64,000 nucleotides of DNA from Platanthera guangdongensis (GCA_039583875.1 CM077158.1:242095447-242159446); one strand, 5' to 3'; positions 34,043 to 46,062 are shown, counted from the first letter of the stretch. Notes: generated by a model from the sequence alone, not told the origin. Translations and numbers: made by a program.

Positions 34043-34103
34043 GGTCCGGTTTATGCTGTCGTAACCGCTTGACCGGTGAAAACAAGTCCCCCCAAACAGA
34101 GCC
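34043..34103. mobile_element. 61-bp MITE remnant, TSD TAA
   Basis: Ends GGTCCGGTTT and (reverse complement) GGCTCTGTTTGG, flanked by TAA (34040-34042, 34104-34106). It is an internally deleted member of the TWA-flanked family. 34107-35094 shows no recognisable gene; the 60-codon frame at 34531-34713 has no known motif. Confidence 0.55.
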
Positions 34104-35094
34104 TAAATCAACTTATGTAAATCATATTTCATATTTCAATATTCCATTCATGCTCACCAAATTCACATGCAGATTCATTCCTCCAACTGACTCATAATGA
34201 CAATGCACAATTTAGATATCTCTAATCAGATCTACTCAATTTCTTTAATTCAACCTCCATTGGCAATCACATTATATGTGCATTATTCCATATACGTCAA
34301 AGATATCTTATATATTAATAACCTTGAGATTGCAATCATCATTTTTTTGTACTTGATCTTAATTTCATCATAATTAATTAAGCCTTTATTTCAAATCTAA
34401 ATTCATCATATTTGTTGTGGTAATCATACCTGCCTAAGCACTTCAAACATTAATAATCCCACTATCCTTATTCATAAACTCCCACAATATTAGACTTATC
34501 ATAGCAACTTAAAATTATCTGTAGGACGAGGTGGCCATGCTTTTCTCAATGCATCATGATGTCGATGGGATCGTAGTCACTGCGATATTTGACTACATGG
34601 ATTCTTTAGTCTTTATGGAGGATCGTTCCCAAATTGCGGAGGAGTCACACGCCCTGGTCATGACTACTAAGGTGGACCAGCTTTTGGATGATGATTGTGA
34701 GATTGCGTTTTGAAGGGGCTTTGGTAAGGGCCTTTGCTTAGTGCAGAGTAGTCCGAGTGCAGTGTTGCAAACCTTGGCGTGGATACCGCTTCCGAGGATG
34801 ACTACTCTATGTCGATATTGTGAGGTGACTCTGGTAGCTGATCAACCTTGTTTTGTTATTTTTATGTTTTGCACTGTTGCTTGTTTGTTGCTTGTTGCAC
34901 GGAGTGTAGTGTAGCACTGTAGTATATTTGTGATTTGTTGTTATATGTAGCATTGACTATTTACTTTTGAGTTATTGATCCACTCTATTATGCTGACCTT
35001 TTATGCTATAGTCGTTCTTGATGTGTTCTGAAACCTCCGTCTTCCTGTCAGGGGTCATTGCCTCCGACTGTGAGCTCGCTGCCTAATGTCATGG

Positions 35095-35720
35095 TACTGA
35101 GTATTCTTAGCCTAGATCTGACTCTCAGCAATGGTAGATTGGAATGCCTAGACACAGACCCACGAGTTGCAACGAGCAGGATCCTGCCACATACCCGGAA
35201 GTTCTTTTCTTAACTTCTCCCTAAACTAAGAATTGAGCTCAACATCTTGGACGACACGGAGAAGAAGCTCGAAAGGTGTGAGCTCTAAGAGGTTGGGTCT
35301 ACCTTCTTTGAGGTGCAATGAGGTCCTATTTGTAGGCAAACATCATGGGGAATATTGGTCTTATTTGTTCGCGGATAGCGACCTCCTCCTTAACCAAAAT
35401 ATTATTCACAGACCCACAAGGTTTGCGGATAGCCCTCCCCGCCTTAACAGGAATACTATTCCCTGACCCCGACGGTTTGCAGATAACCATGCCTTCAAAA
35501 GAACGCTACTTACTAACCTAGGAGAGCCTAAGGGTTGACCGGCCTGGGCTTGCCTTCGCCTACTCGTCAGCGAGTCTGACTGTGCTACCCGGGCTCGCCC
35601 CATAGAATGCGGGTTGTGCCTGCTCTCGCTCGGCAGCGACTCCGATCGTCTTACTGGGCTCGCCCATCGAGCACTGGGATAGGACCCACTCTAGCTATAG
35701 TTCACTGGGGCGAAACCTCC
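35095..35720 (-). repeat. degenerate Tat-type LTR
   Basis: ACACAGACCCACGAGTTGCA, GAGCAGGATCCTGCCACATA and CCCGGAAG follow the order seen near the left end of the Tat-type LTRs at 40722 and 53879. Later parts share the Cys/Pro-rich GCCTACTCGCC style. Ends and duplication are not recognisable. 35721-36294 is AT-rich without gene. Confidence 0.4.
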
Positions 35721-36294
35721 ATTTGCCAATATCTCTTGAATGATATGTAAATTTCATCATTTAGTACTCCCAAATTTTATTTGATCCTGCATGAGAAATA
35801 AAATTTAGATAGAAAATCTGAATATTAATTATAGCAATGAACCCAAAAATAGTACACACATATCTTTTGCCAAATTTACTGCATCATCGTCCAAAGACGT
35901 TTTGATTAATGTGAACCTGACATAACACAATTCTAGCTAGATTGAAAAAAAAAACAATTTTGATAGCATTCCACAACACTATTTCACACAAATCTAAAAC
36001 CCCATGAAATTTGTAATTTCACATAAATCATACATACTAAAATACTACATGTCATCCACAACAATAAAATCACAAAAAATGAAAATGGAAACACAATTTT
36101 ACATACAATCCACTACAATGAAGGCTTAGGGTTAGGGTTATACCTCACTTTTTTTGGAGGATAAATAAGGCTCCAAATCAAGGGTTGCTCAAGGAGGAAA
36201 AAAATAGACCACCCCTCCACAATGTTTGGAGGAAGAATGCTCCAAATCAAGGTCCAATGTTGTCGCCCATCAGTGAAATAAGCAAAAAAAAAGT

Positions 36295-36705
36295 GATTGT
36301 TAACCGCAACTCGTTATTGGCTAGTCGCACCCCAAAATCTCATAATTTTTTACGCCTTTTCGAAATACGTCTTGTACATGCAATTTTAGGAAAAGTGCTC
36401 AACACGAAAGTTGTAGATCTCATCGAGATCTACAATTTTAGTGTTGATCACGTTTCCTAAAAATGCATGTACAAGACGTACTTTGCAAATATGCCCAGAT
36501 TTTACGTCTTTCAGAAATACGCCTTGTACGTGCAATTCCAGGAAAAGTGTTCAACATGAAAGTTGTAGATCTCGTCGAGATCTACAACTTTTGTTTTGAA
36601 CACTTTTCCTGAAATTGCACGTTTAAGGCGTATTTCGAAAAGGCGCGAAAAGTTAGGAGATTTTGAAGTGCGACTAGCCAATAACTGAGTTGCGGTTAAC
36701 AATCG
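36295..36705. mobile_element. foldback element: outer arms around two tandem hairpins
   Basis: Outer arms: GATTGTTAACCGCAACTC at 36295 and its complement ending 36705, about 73 bp each. Between them lie two consecutive hairpins, 36368-36480 and 36519-36631. Each has arms of about 54 nt running from ACGTCTTGTACATGCAATTTT-like sequence to a TTGTAGATCT/AGATCTACAA tip. The hairpins are direct repeats of each other. No coding capacity. Confidence 0.85.
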
Positions 36706-37474
36706 CCAAAAAAAAAGCACACAAAAATCAAATATAGAGAAATCTACAAAAATAAAAAAATGGATGCATCCACAAAAATCTAATATGGAGAAATCCACTA
36801 AAATCAGCAGCAAAAGTGGAGTGATGGGATTGCTAAGAACTTAAAAGGGAAATTTATGACTTAATGTAAGATAATTTATGGTGGCAAAAATCGCATCGAA
36901 ATCGCAACCGCATCGTAAAAAATTGCACCAAATCGAAATCACATCGCATAATTTTGGTGCGGTGCGGTTTCGATTTGGGCCAAAATCACACCAAACCGCA
37001 GCAAACCAAACCGCACCGCATCCCCTACAAATAAGCCCACGAATTGCACACAAAACCATCGCAAAAACACACCGCCACAAATAATATTTCGTCCGAAAAC
37101 CACAGCACGCCTTCGCCACGACGAAAAAATTGTAGGTGGGTTACTCTCATCTATCTCTAGGTGGGAAATACGGCCTACATCTGCAGTTAGATAAGGATTA
37201 ACGGCTAAGATACGGCCATATCGATGCGCGATACATACGATTATATCTCCAAAATATACGAATATATTTGGGCTGTTGAATGCTCCTTTCTATGATAAAT
37301 ACAGATGAGATTAAACACCTACAATTTTCTCCACACCCTTCTTTGCCGCCGCAGTTTCTCCGCCGCCGCAGGGTCTCCGCCGCAGCGAGGTCTCCGACGC
37401 CGTATCTCCGCCGCAGCGATGTCTCCGCCGCAGTGAGAGAGGGCGGAATCGGAGTTACTGTGATAGCTATTCCC
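36706..37474. other. UTP20 upstream region
   Basis: 36880-37020 is rich in AACCGCACCGCA-like short repeats. 37320-37440 is the probable 5' UTR/promoter-proximal part, with repeated TCTCCGCCGCAG. An in-frame ATG exists at 37280, but the low-complexity Arg/Ala translation argues that it is untranslated. Confidence 0.45.
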
Positions 37475-37540
37475 ATGGCGACTACACAGCACCAGGCGGT
37501 GAAATGTCTCAATACCTCCACCAGCCGTCAGCGCTTCATG
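37475..37540 (+). CDS. UTP20: UTP20 exon 1
   Basis: 22 codons from ATG to TTCATG, donor GTATTCACC. The start was chosen because plant UTP20 proteins begin close to this MAT... and the upstream in-frame extension is low complexity. Confidence 0.75.
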
Positions 37541-37977
37541 GTATTCACCATAATATCTCTAGTTCTCTTTCTCTCACCGTGTAATTTTTCACAAATTCTG
37601 ATGCCCTTGCTGCTTCTCTTTGCCGTATGTAGTTCAAGACTTTCTCTCAGCGAGTTAACGAAATCGAAATCGATGTCTTCCATAGCCTACAACCCTTTAA
37701 TTCCGAGCCCAAAGCCGATTCTTCTTTCTTCCGCGACGCTTTGCTATATTGGAAAGTAGGTTTCTCACAAATTCTATACTCTTTTCCTCCAAAGCTTAAG
37801 TTGATTCTTCTTATTGTAGGAACTGAACACAGCAGAGGATTTCATCTCGTTTTATGAGGTGATAATGCCCTTTGTGCAGACATTACCTCAGATAATACTT
37901 CACAAGGAACACATATTCTCAGAACTTGTGGGGAGATTGCAAATGAGAGCTAAACTATCTCTTGAACCATTACTTAT
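37475..37977 (+). CDS. UTP20: UTP20-like small-subunit processome protein, exons 1-3
   Basis: Exons 37475-37540, 37633-37755 and 37820-37977, with introns of 92 and 64 bp (GT-AG). Exon 1 gives MATTQHQAVKCLNTSTSRQR. Exon 2 gives FKTFSQRVNEIEIDVFHSLQ, then FFRDALLYWK. Exon 3 gives ELNTAEDFISFYEVIMPFVQ, then LHKEHIFSELVGRLQMRAKL and SLEPLL. This is the N-terminus of the giant HEAT/ARM-repeat U3 snoRNP protein UTP20 (DRIM family), which acts in 18S pre-rRNA processing in the nucleolus. Exon 3 ends in phase 2 at GTAAGTATC. No continuation (expected next: RLIAALSRDL-like) is visible up to the Tat element at 40722 or beyond. The gene either has a giant intron or is broken. Confidence 0.82.
37633..37755 (+). 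CDS. UTP20: UTP20 exon 2
   Basis: 41 codons, FKTFSQRVNE to LLYWK. Acceptor CCGTATGTAG, donor GTAGGTTTC. Confidence 0.85.
37820..37977 (+). CDS. UTP20: UTP20 exon 3
   Basis: 158 nt, ELNTAEDFIS to EPLL plus two bases. Acceptor CTTATTGTAG, donor GTAAGTATCAC. Confidence 0.85.
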
Positions 37978-40716
37978 GTAAGTATCACTCACATCTTCCT
38001 TTCAATTAACTTTACACCATATTTTTGTTCCATGTTAAGCAAATTTTGGCGTATTTTGCATATGTTTGTCAAGCCTAATGTAGAGGCCCGCCTCCATGAA
38101 TCACTAGGTGAATATTCTATAGTTCATTCCCACATTGTTGCTTGGAGTGAAGGTTTTACTCCTCGCACCTATAAATATGTGTGCGTGTGTTTGCATTTAT
38201 TTTAAACAAAGTAATAAAATTATTATGTTGTGACACTCGACAATTCACATTTGTAATTATAAAATTCAATTATGTTGTTTATAACAAATTTTGGTGTATT
38301 TTGCATATCAACTTGAGTGACCAGGTGAAAGTTGGAAATTTGTAAAGATCGATAGTCATATTGACTCCACCAAGAGTTAGCCTATCATACCAACAAAATA
38401 TAGGGTAGACGCACGCGTCCATGCCAAACTCCAAATAAGGCTATCCCGATCATTTTTCATGTACCCACACAGATCCATATTCCAAATCTTACGGAAGGAT
38501 GCGTAAAACCCACAAAAATCTATAGGAAAGTGTCCACATAAGCTAGGTGTGATATCCGTCAAGCAAATCTTTATGATGCTGGACATGCTAGGGAAAGCTA
38601 AATTGGGTTTAAGGCATTATTGAAAGAGAAATTTGCTTGCTTTATTGTCAGAAGTATAATATTAACTTAGAAATTTTAAATTTAGTAGTCTTATTTGTAC
38701 CTAAAGTTCCAGATCTAGGATGTATAAAAAGTTGAATGGTTGCTTTTTTTTTTCTTTGTTGTGAGTATCCTCACTACTTATATATCACAGCTAAGGAACA
38801 TCAAACAAGCAACAATAGTGGTTGACTGGTTGTAGGCTATATCTAGGGGAGGAAGGGGAGGTTATTGAAAGAAATTAAACAGGCAGGGGACATAGTAATT
38901 CAGTGAATGCTATAATCTTGGATGAGTTTGATGTTAGCAGATTGGAGATTTGTGTTGTTAGATCCGAATGTGTTGATAAATTTGGAAATGGAGAGGGGTG
39001 ATGGTGTAGTATTGAGTGGTGGAGTGGTTTTGAGGTGATTAAGGCTCCGTTTGACACAGTGGTGGCGGTCGTTAACGCATGGGTTAAAACCGTCATTCGT
39101 TAATGATCTCCTAACAAACATCATCAGTTTGAACATAAAAGGGGATGAAGTTCCTTAGGTGGGCATTAACGAATGACAAATTAACCTGTTCATGACCGCC
39201 ACCACCGTGCCAAACGGAGCCTAAAGTAAACAAAGGATGGAGAAGCAAATGATGATGGGGTTACATGAAGCATAGTTTAGCAGTTTCGTGTGGAAAATCT
39301 AGGGAAACCAGGATTACATTGTAGACCTGCTTAGTGGATGCGGTAGGTAGTGATTGAGGAGCAATTGGTTTACAAATGGATTATAATAATTGACCAATTG
39401 ATGGATGGTGGGCCTTTTACAATTACCAAAGTACTTGGAAGCTATGAAAAAAAGAGTTTATGGATATCATATCTAAAAGATCTGCCTTGCACAATAATAA
39501 TATCTCATACCTTTTCATTTCATTCAAGGAGTTATCAATAGAATTACGTATATTATTTCATAGATTAGCATGCCAAATATAATCGGTAGACCTAGTAAAC
39601 ACAAATTTTAATAAACAATTCTTGACGGAAATTTTGGCATAAAAAGAGTGCCATCAACATCGATATTACTAATAAAATAGAAATAATTCAAGCAACCTTT
39701 AGGAGTTCAGAAATCACAAGATTCCCATGTTTCGATCTGTTACTTTCTTGCAAAGACATGTGTAGATGACACAGACACTATTAAATGAGCTCACTTGGTG
39801 AGTGACAAGTTAATGCACATGTGTCAAGATCATTTGTCGAGTATTCCTACCGAGATCCTCCTGTCTTATTTCCTTGTCAATTACTTTTCAACTTTTTATA
39901 TTTTCAGATTTTGATTCTTGACTACTTATTTATTGGAACTTTGTAATATTTATTCTTTCATTTATCATTGTGGCTAACATAAGCCCAATTCCTATAATAT
40001 AAATATGAATTATAAATGTGCACACGATGATAATTATCATCTTAAAATTCTAATCTCTGAGTAGAGGCGAGAATGGAACCTGATAGTCCAGTGTTGATCA
40101 TTGGTTCTCAGGGATCAACATATTTGAATCTGCATCAGATGGTATCAATGCTTCAATGTACTGGAAGCAGCAACAAGGTAACAATCAACAACAGATTGTG
40201 AAAGATCATGATGATGATTGAGTCTTTACAACTGTCTACCCTATTGACGCCCTTTTGATGGATTTGAATCTCCCGTGGTTAGTTGATGCATAGGAGATGT
40301 GCTCAGAGACTATGAAAACTACCATTCCAAGATCCTGAAATGACGTCACAAATAAATTTGTCCCGTGACGTCCTAGGTTATATAATCAAGGTTTGATGCT
40401 AGAGCCAATTACATATGCCATGGCTAGACTTTTCTAGGCCGGCAAAGAGGAGGTCGATGCTTTTGCACGGGGAAGTCGAGATGAAGATTATTATAGTCGC
40501 AAGTTGCCGAACCAACATCGTCTTAAACACAAGCTCAACGAATGTGTTCAACATGAGATAAGATATTTGATTTCCAAGCTAATATAAATTGGTTTAAGTT
40601 CGATTACACAAATCAACATGGAGATCATAGGAAAGTGCCATGCATGCGAGGATACTACTTCAAATTGACATGACAATAATTTATGAAGATCTCGTTATTC
40701 ATGACTTTTGGAGGTG
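37978..40716. other. UTP20 intron 3 or intergenic DNA, no gene seen
   Basis: AT-rich. 38140-38190 (CACCTATAAATATGTGTG) looks like the promoter part of an old LTR. 40380-40690 contains broken gag-like frames but nothing assignable. It includes the MITE at 39043. Confidence 0.5.
39043..39221. mobile_element. MITE, PIF/Harbinger-like, TSD TAA
   Basis: Ends GGCTCCGTTTGACACAGTGG and (reverse complement) GGCTCCGTTTGGCACGGTGG, flanked by TAA (39040-39042, 39222-39224). Terminal repeats match over about 30 bp with three differences. 179 bp. Confidence 0.88.
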
Positions 40717-40721
40717 AGCCA

Positions 40722-41457
40722 TGTTGAAACCGAAGTTTGGTCTCAAGAAGAGTTCAGACCCAAGAGCTGTAGCCCACACCTACTTCTCCTGAGCCAGAGC
40801 ACCTGACTAAGAACAAAGGAACATACCCAGAACTGCAGCGAGGATGTCCCACCACACATCCGAAAGATTGAAGAGAGCTTCCCCCCCCCTCCCAAGCCAA
40901 TGCTGGAGCTGGGCACCTTAGAGGGCACTGAAAGCCAAACAAAGCTGACCGGAGGAGGAAGAAGCCAAAAACGGATCCTCTCCAAAGGTGTCCCTAAGGG
41001 TCTATTTATAGTTTTCCGAATCCGACCTGCACATAGTGGAAACCCGCCTTTTGGTTATGCTATACGCAAACCAAAGTTGGTTTACCAACAACGAAACTTC
41101 GGTTTTTGGAGATGCTATTATTAGGCCAATAGGGGCATTCCGGTAAAACACTACGGGACGAGTGGTTCACTTGGCTAACACTCGCCTGGGGCGGTGAGTG
41201 CCTGGTGATGCCGACACTCGCTACCATGCCAAGGGCGAGTGCGGGCCTGGTTACCCCACTTGCCCCTCCTTTGCCTTTGACCTGGGGCGAGTGTGGGCCT
41301 GTATGCCTCACCCGCCCCCATGCTAATGGCGGCCTTACCTTATGCGAGCTGGGGGATTCCTTCTCCACTCGCCCGTCCGACTCGCCTGAGCCTAAAACTA
41401 CTCTCTTTGTCTTAGTCTTCTTCCGAGGGACCTACTCAGTGAACACAAGGTTGTACA
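40722..41457 (-). repeat. 3' LTR of the Tat element
   Basis: 736 bp. CTATTTATAG near 41002 is the minus-strand TATA box. The GC-rich part has repeated ACTCGCC/GGGCGAGTG motifs. Homologous to 53879-54597 throughout. Confidence 0.93.
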
Positions 41458-41637
41458 CAATCCCCACTTTTTGTGAGATTGTCCCAAGCTCGGAAAGAAA
41501 AGTCCAACCCCAAGTGTTCAACGAGTGGTGGCTGACCTTGAGGGAATATTTTTGTGGGCTCCACAATGTGCTCTATATATGCCAACCTAGGGGGGTAGGG
41601 AACACCATTGCACTTTCCTCATTTCGATCTTTACCAC

Positions 41638-41790
41638 ATGATGCCTCTCTCTAAGGAGTTGCAGGACCGCCTTGCTAAGGTGAGGGAGCTAAACTCATCG
41701 GACACTGCCGAGCTTATGCTCTGGCTCACGCGCAGGTCTCCGAGCGAGCCGCTGAAGCGTAAGTCAGCCAAGAAGGTTAAGCGCGCCTAG
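41638..41790 (+). CDS. short antisense ORF of the Tat element
   Basis: Starts at MMPLSKELQDRLAKVREL (ATG at 41638 or 41641), about 50 residues, basic C-terminus (KRKSAKKVKRA). A + strand TATA-like CTCTATATATGCC lies about 65 bp upstream (41571-41583). It is opposite in direction to gag-pol. It may be the first exon or domain of the antisense gene that continues at 42402-42755 and 43305-45240. Function unknown. Confidence 0.5.
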   Translation: MMPLSKELQDRLAKVRELNSSDTAELMLWLTRRSPSEPLKRKSAKKVKRA

Positions 41791-42401
41791 GCGACAGGCG
41801 AGCCTCCCCTCAGCATACTGCCTTCCACGCTCGATCTCAGATTTGCACCTTCTGGCGAAGCGCAAGTTCCCATGATCTTGCTGGCCCGTGTTATGTAAAA
41901 AAGGCCTCGACGTGACCATCTCAAATATATTTGCAGGGGGACAACCCTAAAGAATAAGATGCTAAAGAGGTTCTGGCCGATCTTGGCGCTTCATCCCGCG
42001 GTGATGTGAGTCGCCCATTGGTCCAGTATAACCTCTCACTTGCGGGTGCGCACCCCCAGACCATTACTGACAGTCCCACAAAAACTCATGGTAACTTATC
42101 GACCTACTTGCTCGCTTTATTTTTCCACCCAAGTCATCCCACACTGTTTTTTTGCAGTTCCTTCCTTTGGGACTACCGACCCCGGGCTCTCTGTCGTTGA
42201 AGTCGCCGGTTCGTGAGTCCATACGCGACCTCGCCCTCAACTCTGCCCCCGCGGCGAAATGCACTGCAGATATCCCCATCCCTTCCTCTGCCCTGATCCC
42301 TGACAAGGCTCCGTCTGTCCGGGTCACGGGAAGGCACTTACTGTCCCTCTTGGCCAACCCTTCCAAGGACAACCGAGTTCTTCTCGTCAGCTTCCCAACC
42401 A

Positions 42402-42755
42402 GTGGACTACTGCTTCGCACGGTTGTTCGGAGCACTCACCCTCTTTCTGTATTCTAGGCCGGCCTTAACCTCTCTTAATTTCAATTGTTCCAGCCTTCCA
42501 GGTCTCCCCGGGGTCTCAAAGATTGAAGAATCTTCTGAACATGAGTTCTTCTCGTCACCTCCCTCCCCCAATATGGTTGAAGATATTCTGGGCGATCCAA
42601 GCAATCCCGCGGAAATGAAGAAGCGGATGGCGGAGGTCCTCTGGAAGTATGGATTAATGCTGCGAGAGCTCCATGAGGAGAGGGTCGTTAGCGAGCATCG
42701 ACTGCATGACCTCGAACATGGCTATGCGAGGCTTGTTGACGAGGTGAGGAGATGA
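42402..42755 (+). CDS. antisense ORF with coiled-coil-like segment
   Basis: The recognisable part, from about 42525 (SKIEESSEHEFF) to 42755, is charged and helical (AEMKKRMAEVLWKYGLMLRE, RLHDLEHGYARLVDEVRR). A partly similar helical segment occurs in the 44609-45240 ORFs. The real start is unclear. Function unknown. Confidence 0.4.
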   Translation: MDYCFARLFGALTLFLYSRPALTSLNFNCSSLPGLPGVSKIEESSEHEFFSSPPSPNMVEDILGDPSNPAEMKKRMAEVLWKYGLMLRELHEERVVSEHRLHDLEHGYARLVDEVRR

Positions 42756-43210
42756 GCGGGAGGCGAGATGACTTCCCCTGGACCGCTCATTGACCGAATT
42801 GAAGAAAACATGCGCCTCGTACATCGGGACCTCCAGTCCGTCCGCGAGTTCAACAATCCTCGCCGACCACCGGGGGCAGGGGCGCGAGGCCGGGGAAGAT
42901 GGAAATGACTCTCGTTTTGAGCCTGCCAGCACTCGCCCCCTAATATTGCTATTCTCACACTCTTTTCCTTGTTGCATGTTAATTTTAAACTTTGTTTGAG
43001 AACATTCCGAGAACTAATTCATGTAATATTTGATGTAATAATTATCGTTTACTGGTTTCGCCCGAGTGCGGGGGTCTGAAGTTCTGACTCGCTTCTTCAT
43101 GATGAGAATTCTTATTTGACTCCCTTGATGACAGAATTAGTTTCAGGGGGTCAATGCCAAGGTTTGCGAGTGATCATAGACTAATTACCCGCATACCCCT
43201 AGTCCTTTTT

Positions 43211-43219
43211 TATAAATAG
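43211..43219 (+). promoter_or_regulatory. TATA box for the antisense ORF
   Basis: TATAAATAG, about 86 bp before the ATG at 43305 and followed by a CT-rich stretch suited to a plant transcription start. It is inside the Tat element and directed against gag-pol. Confidence 0.5.
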
Positions 43220-43304
43220 GACCACCACTCACTCTCTTACCCCCCACATTTATTGTTCCCGTACCTCTTTTGTCCTTAGCACTCACGTATTTAATCTCGT
43301 CAAG

Positions 43305-45254
43305 ATGGGTAAGGTGAGAGCTGATGCAGATGGGAGGTCGAACTGCGCGAGGCAGTTTGCCGAGTACGCTTTCTTTGACGGGAACCTGACAGAGGAGTAT
43401 CTCACGTTTGTAGCTGACTATGTCACACCCGGGTTTTCTGCGTGTCAGCCAAAAAAGGGCGAGGTGACAAATACGTTTCTCGCCGGAGAACTCGCCTTCC
43501 CCATCTCGCACTTCGAGGTGGAGTTGCGACTTCCCCTCTAACCGGAAGTACGCCAGGTCCGGAAGTAATTCGGGGTCGTCCCCGCCCAACTCAACCCCAA
43601 CGCGATCTCCATGCTGATGGCCTTCACATGCTTCCTCCGCAAGGAGCGGATCGAGTTCAAACTCACCCTTTTCCGGAAGCTCTTCATCTACCGGGCCACC
43701 AATGATGGCGTCGCCTTCTTCGCCGGCTCACAGTTCAAGATGCGCGAGACAGCCAACAAAAATCAACATTGAGTTATGAAATTTTTCTTCATAAAGGGGG
43801 ACCTCGGGAACATTCCCTACTCGTCCGTTCAGCGAAACGAGGCAACGTACCTCGCGCCGACAGTGTTTGTTCGGCGATGACGCCAACCTCCACCAGTTCT
43901 TTCTCCACAAAGACTTCGAGGTCGCTTTTTTGAGGAGGGGCCTCGACCTGCTCCCTCCGTACCCCCGGGCGAAGGTACGCTTCCTTCGCGCTCCACTTCG
44001 ATCTCGATGGTGATAAATACACCTCTGATAACGCCGAGTCATCTCCCTGCAGGGGAGAGACTGATCCCGGAGCACCCACCCTACGCAGATACTGGGCTAG
44101 ACACCGACCCACTCGCCTGGGAGAGGGCAGCCGCGGCGGCGTTTAGGAAGGAGTCAGAATTATCCGCTCCTTCCAACAGCAAGAAACGAACCGCACTCGC
44201 CGACCCCGACTCGCCTCGGTCCTCGCCGACGCGCAAAAAGCTTAAAAAAGCAATGACATCAAAGAGAAAGCAGGTCCAAGGGGGCCCACAGGAGGAGATC
44301 CGGGGTGCGGATGACCTCCCCGAATCTTCTGCCGGGTCCGAGCCCGAGACTCGCGAGGAGTTGCCGGATGCGCACCACAACTTTGGCCTAGGCGGGAAGG
44401 TCAAGGACCGCGCTGACGAGCCGATGGTGCTATGAGACGAGAAGGCCAATAGGATCTCGGTCTCCTCGCTCATCCCCTCCTGGTTGGAACGTCGACCTTT
44501 GAGCGTGCATGCCTTCGCCCTCGGCTTCGGGCTTTATGGATGCGAGGATGTGAAGGCCTACGATGACATGACCATGCAAAAGCTCGTCCACGAGAGCACG
44601 CGAGCTCAATGCGTTCTCTGGAGCTCGCGCACATGGCTGTCCGCCGCGGCTTCACTCTCAACCGAAAGTGGAGAGATGCTGAAGAGGCGCGAGCTCTCGC
44701 AGAGGACGAGGTGGTGGACTTGAAGCGGAAGCTGGAGATCGCCGAGGGCCTTCTTGAGAAGAACTCCGACGGGGTGGTAAGTGCCGATCCCTACTGGCCT
44801 CCTCGGCGTAACTCTTATCCTTTGGCTCTCGCGGGACGCTAAGACCGCCGACCAAATGCGCATGCGCGTCGCTGACCCGGAGGAACAGAACAAAACTCTT
44901 AAGGCTGAGATCACTCACCTGGTTGAGACCATCATACCTCTAGCTCGCGGCGAATCGACTAGCAGGGGAGACAGACTGCAGATGTACATCGAGTCAGAGG
45001 TCAACGAGATGATGAGGGTCACCACCATCAGGGCCGCTGAGCATACGTTCAAGATAATGCGGGACCTCAAGGTGCCGTCACCCGATTGCGAGAAGATCAC
45101 TGGCAAAGAGCTGGTCGCCTGGTCCCCGAATTGTTCCTTCCCGTCGCGCAATCCGATGAGGAGGACGACTTCGACTCGCTCTTCGGTGACGTGGACGAAG
45201 ACAGCAATGATCAATCTGGGGAGGGCGACTAGGAAGGAGCTTTTCTACTTGTAA
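43305..45254 (+). pseudogene. antisense gene of the Tat element (putative gypsy-type transposon domain)
   Basis: ATG at 43305 (MGKVRADADGRSNCARQF). YAFFDGNLTEEYLTFVADY, AFPISHFEVELRLPL and, after a shift, RKYFGVVPAQLNPNAISMLM with FKLTLFRKLF fit the plant domain annotated as putative gypsy-type transposon (Pfam Transposase_28). The frame 44007-44435 is a Ser/Lys/Glu-rich disordered linker with a KKRTALADPDS and SPTRKKLKK basic patch. 44609-45240 gives helical pieces (RKWRDAEEARALAEDEVVDL, ESEVNEMMRVTTIRAAEHTF). Stops at about 43538, 43770 and 44433 plus frameshifts break it. Role in the element unknown. Confidence 0.6.
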
Positions 45255-45769
45255 CATTTTTGTTTTTCCTTTTGTACACTCGCCCGTGATGCGATTTTTG
45301 TAAGAAGCTATTTATAAATGAAAAAAATATTTTTCTTTTTTATTGTCATGTGATTTATGTCATTTTCTGCGCGCCTCCTCGCCGAATGCTTGATTTTCAC
45401 CTCTCTCCTCCAAATTCTAGGCTCATTCGCTGCAGGCCCAAGTTGTTAATCTGTAATCACGATAGTCTTCAAAGACCGCGCCATGTTAGACTAACGCGCA
45501 CCCTCCATATTCGAGGCATAATAAAACCTGTTTCGCTAGTGATTAACAGAGTTAGTCCGGTCCCAATCGGCTCGCGTTCTACGAACACTCGCTAATTGTG
45601 GATCACCTGTTCTTGCCCCTGTAGGGGCTAGGTATGAGTAAGAAATTTGGAACCATTCGCCACTTGACTCGACGGTGTGTGATGATGACTCCTTGGGGTA
45701 TAAGCGAGTGCTAGGTCGGTGAGATCTGTCCCAGAGCGACCCCACTCGCCTACTCCTTCCCAGTTTCCC

Positions 45770-46062
45770 AACCTTTCCACCTAGTGGGAGGCTGTTAACG
45801 AGATCTTCTTGGGATCATTTTCCAACTATCATTTTCCACCAACCACCGAGTGCCTTCCAGCCCTGCCAGCTAGTGGGAGCCTGACCGCGAGATCTTCTCG
45901 GGGTCATTTTTCAACCATCATTTTCAACCAACCACCGAGTGCCTTCCAGCCCTACCAGCTAGTGAGAGTCTGACAACGAGATCTTCTCATAGTCATTTTC
46001 CAACTATCATTTTCCACTAATCACCGAGTGCCTTTCAGCCCTGTCAGCTAGTGAGAGTCTGA
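45770..46062. repeat. tandem repeat array 1 in the Tat element
   Basis: Three units of about 105 bp. Each has CACCGAGTGCCTTCCAGCCC, CCAGCTAGTG...GAGATCTTCTC and CATTTTCCAACTATCATTTT. Divergence between units is about 10 percent by eye. Confidence 0.85.

Noticed and set aside
34531..34713. 60-codon acidic + frame (MAMLFSMHHDVDGIVV)
   Set aside because: No known motif, no conserved neighbour and length expected by chance in this AT-rich stretch.
36880..37100. Repeated AACCGCACCGCA-like words as a hAT-type element
   Set aside because: The texture resembles known plant repeats but no terminal repeats or target duplication could be found.
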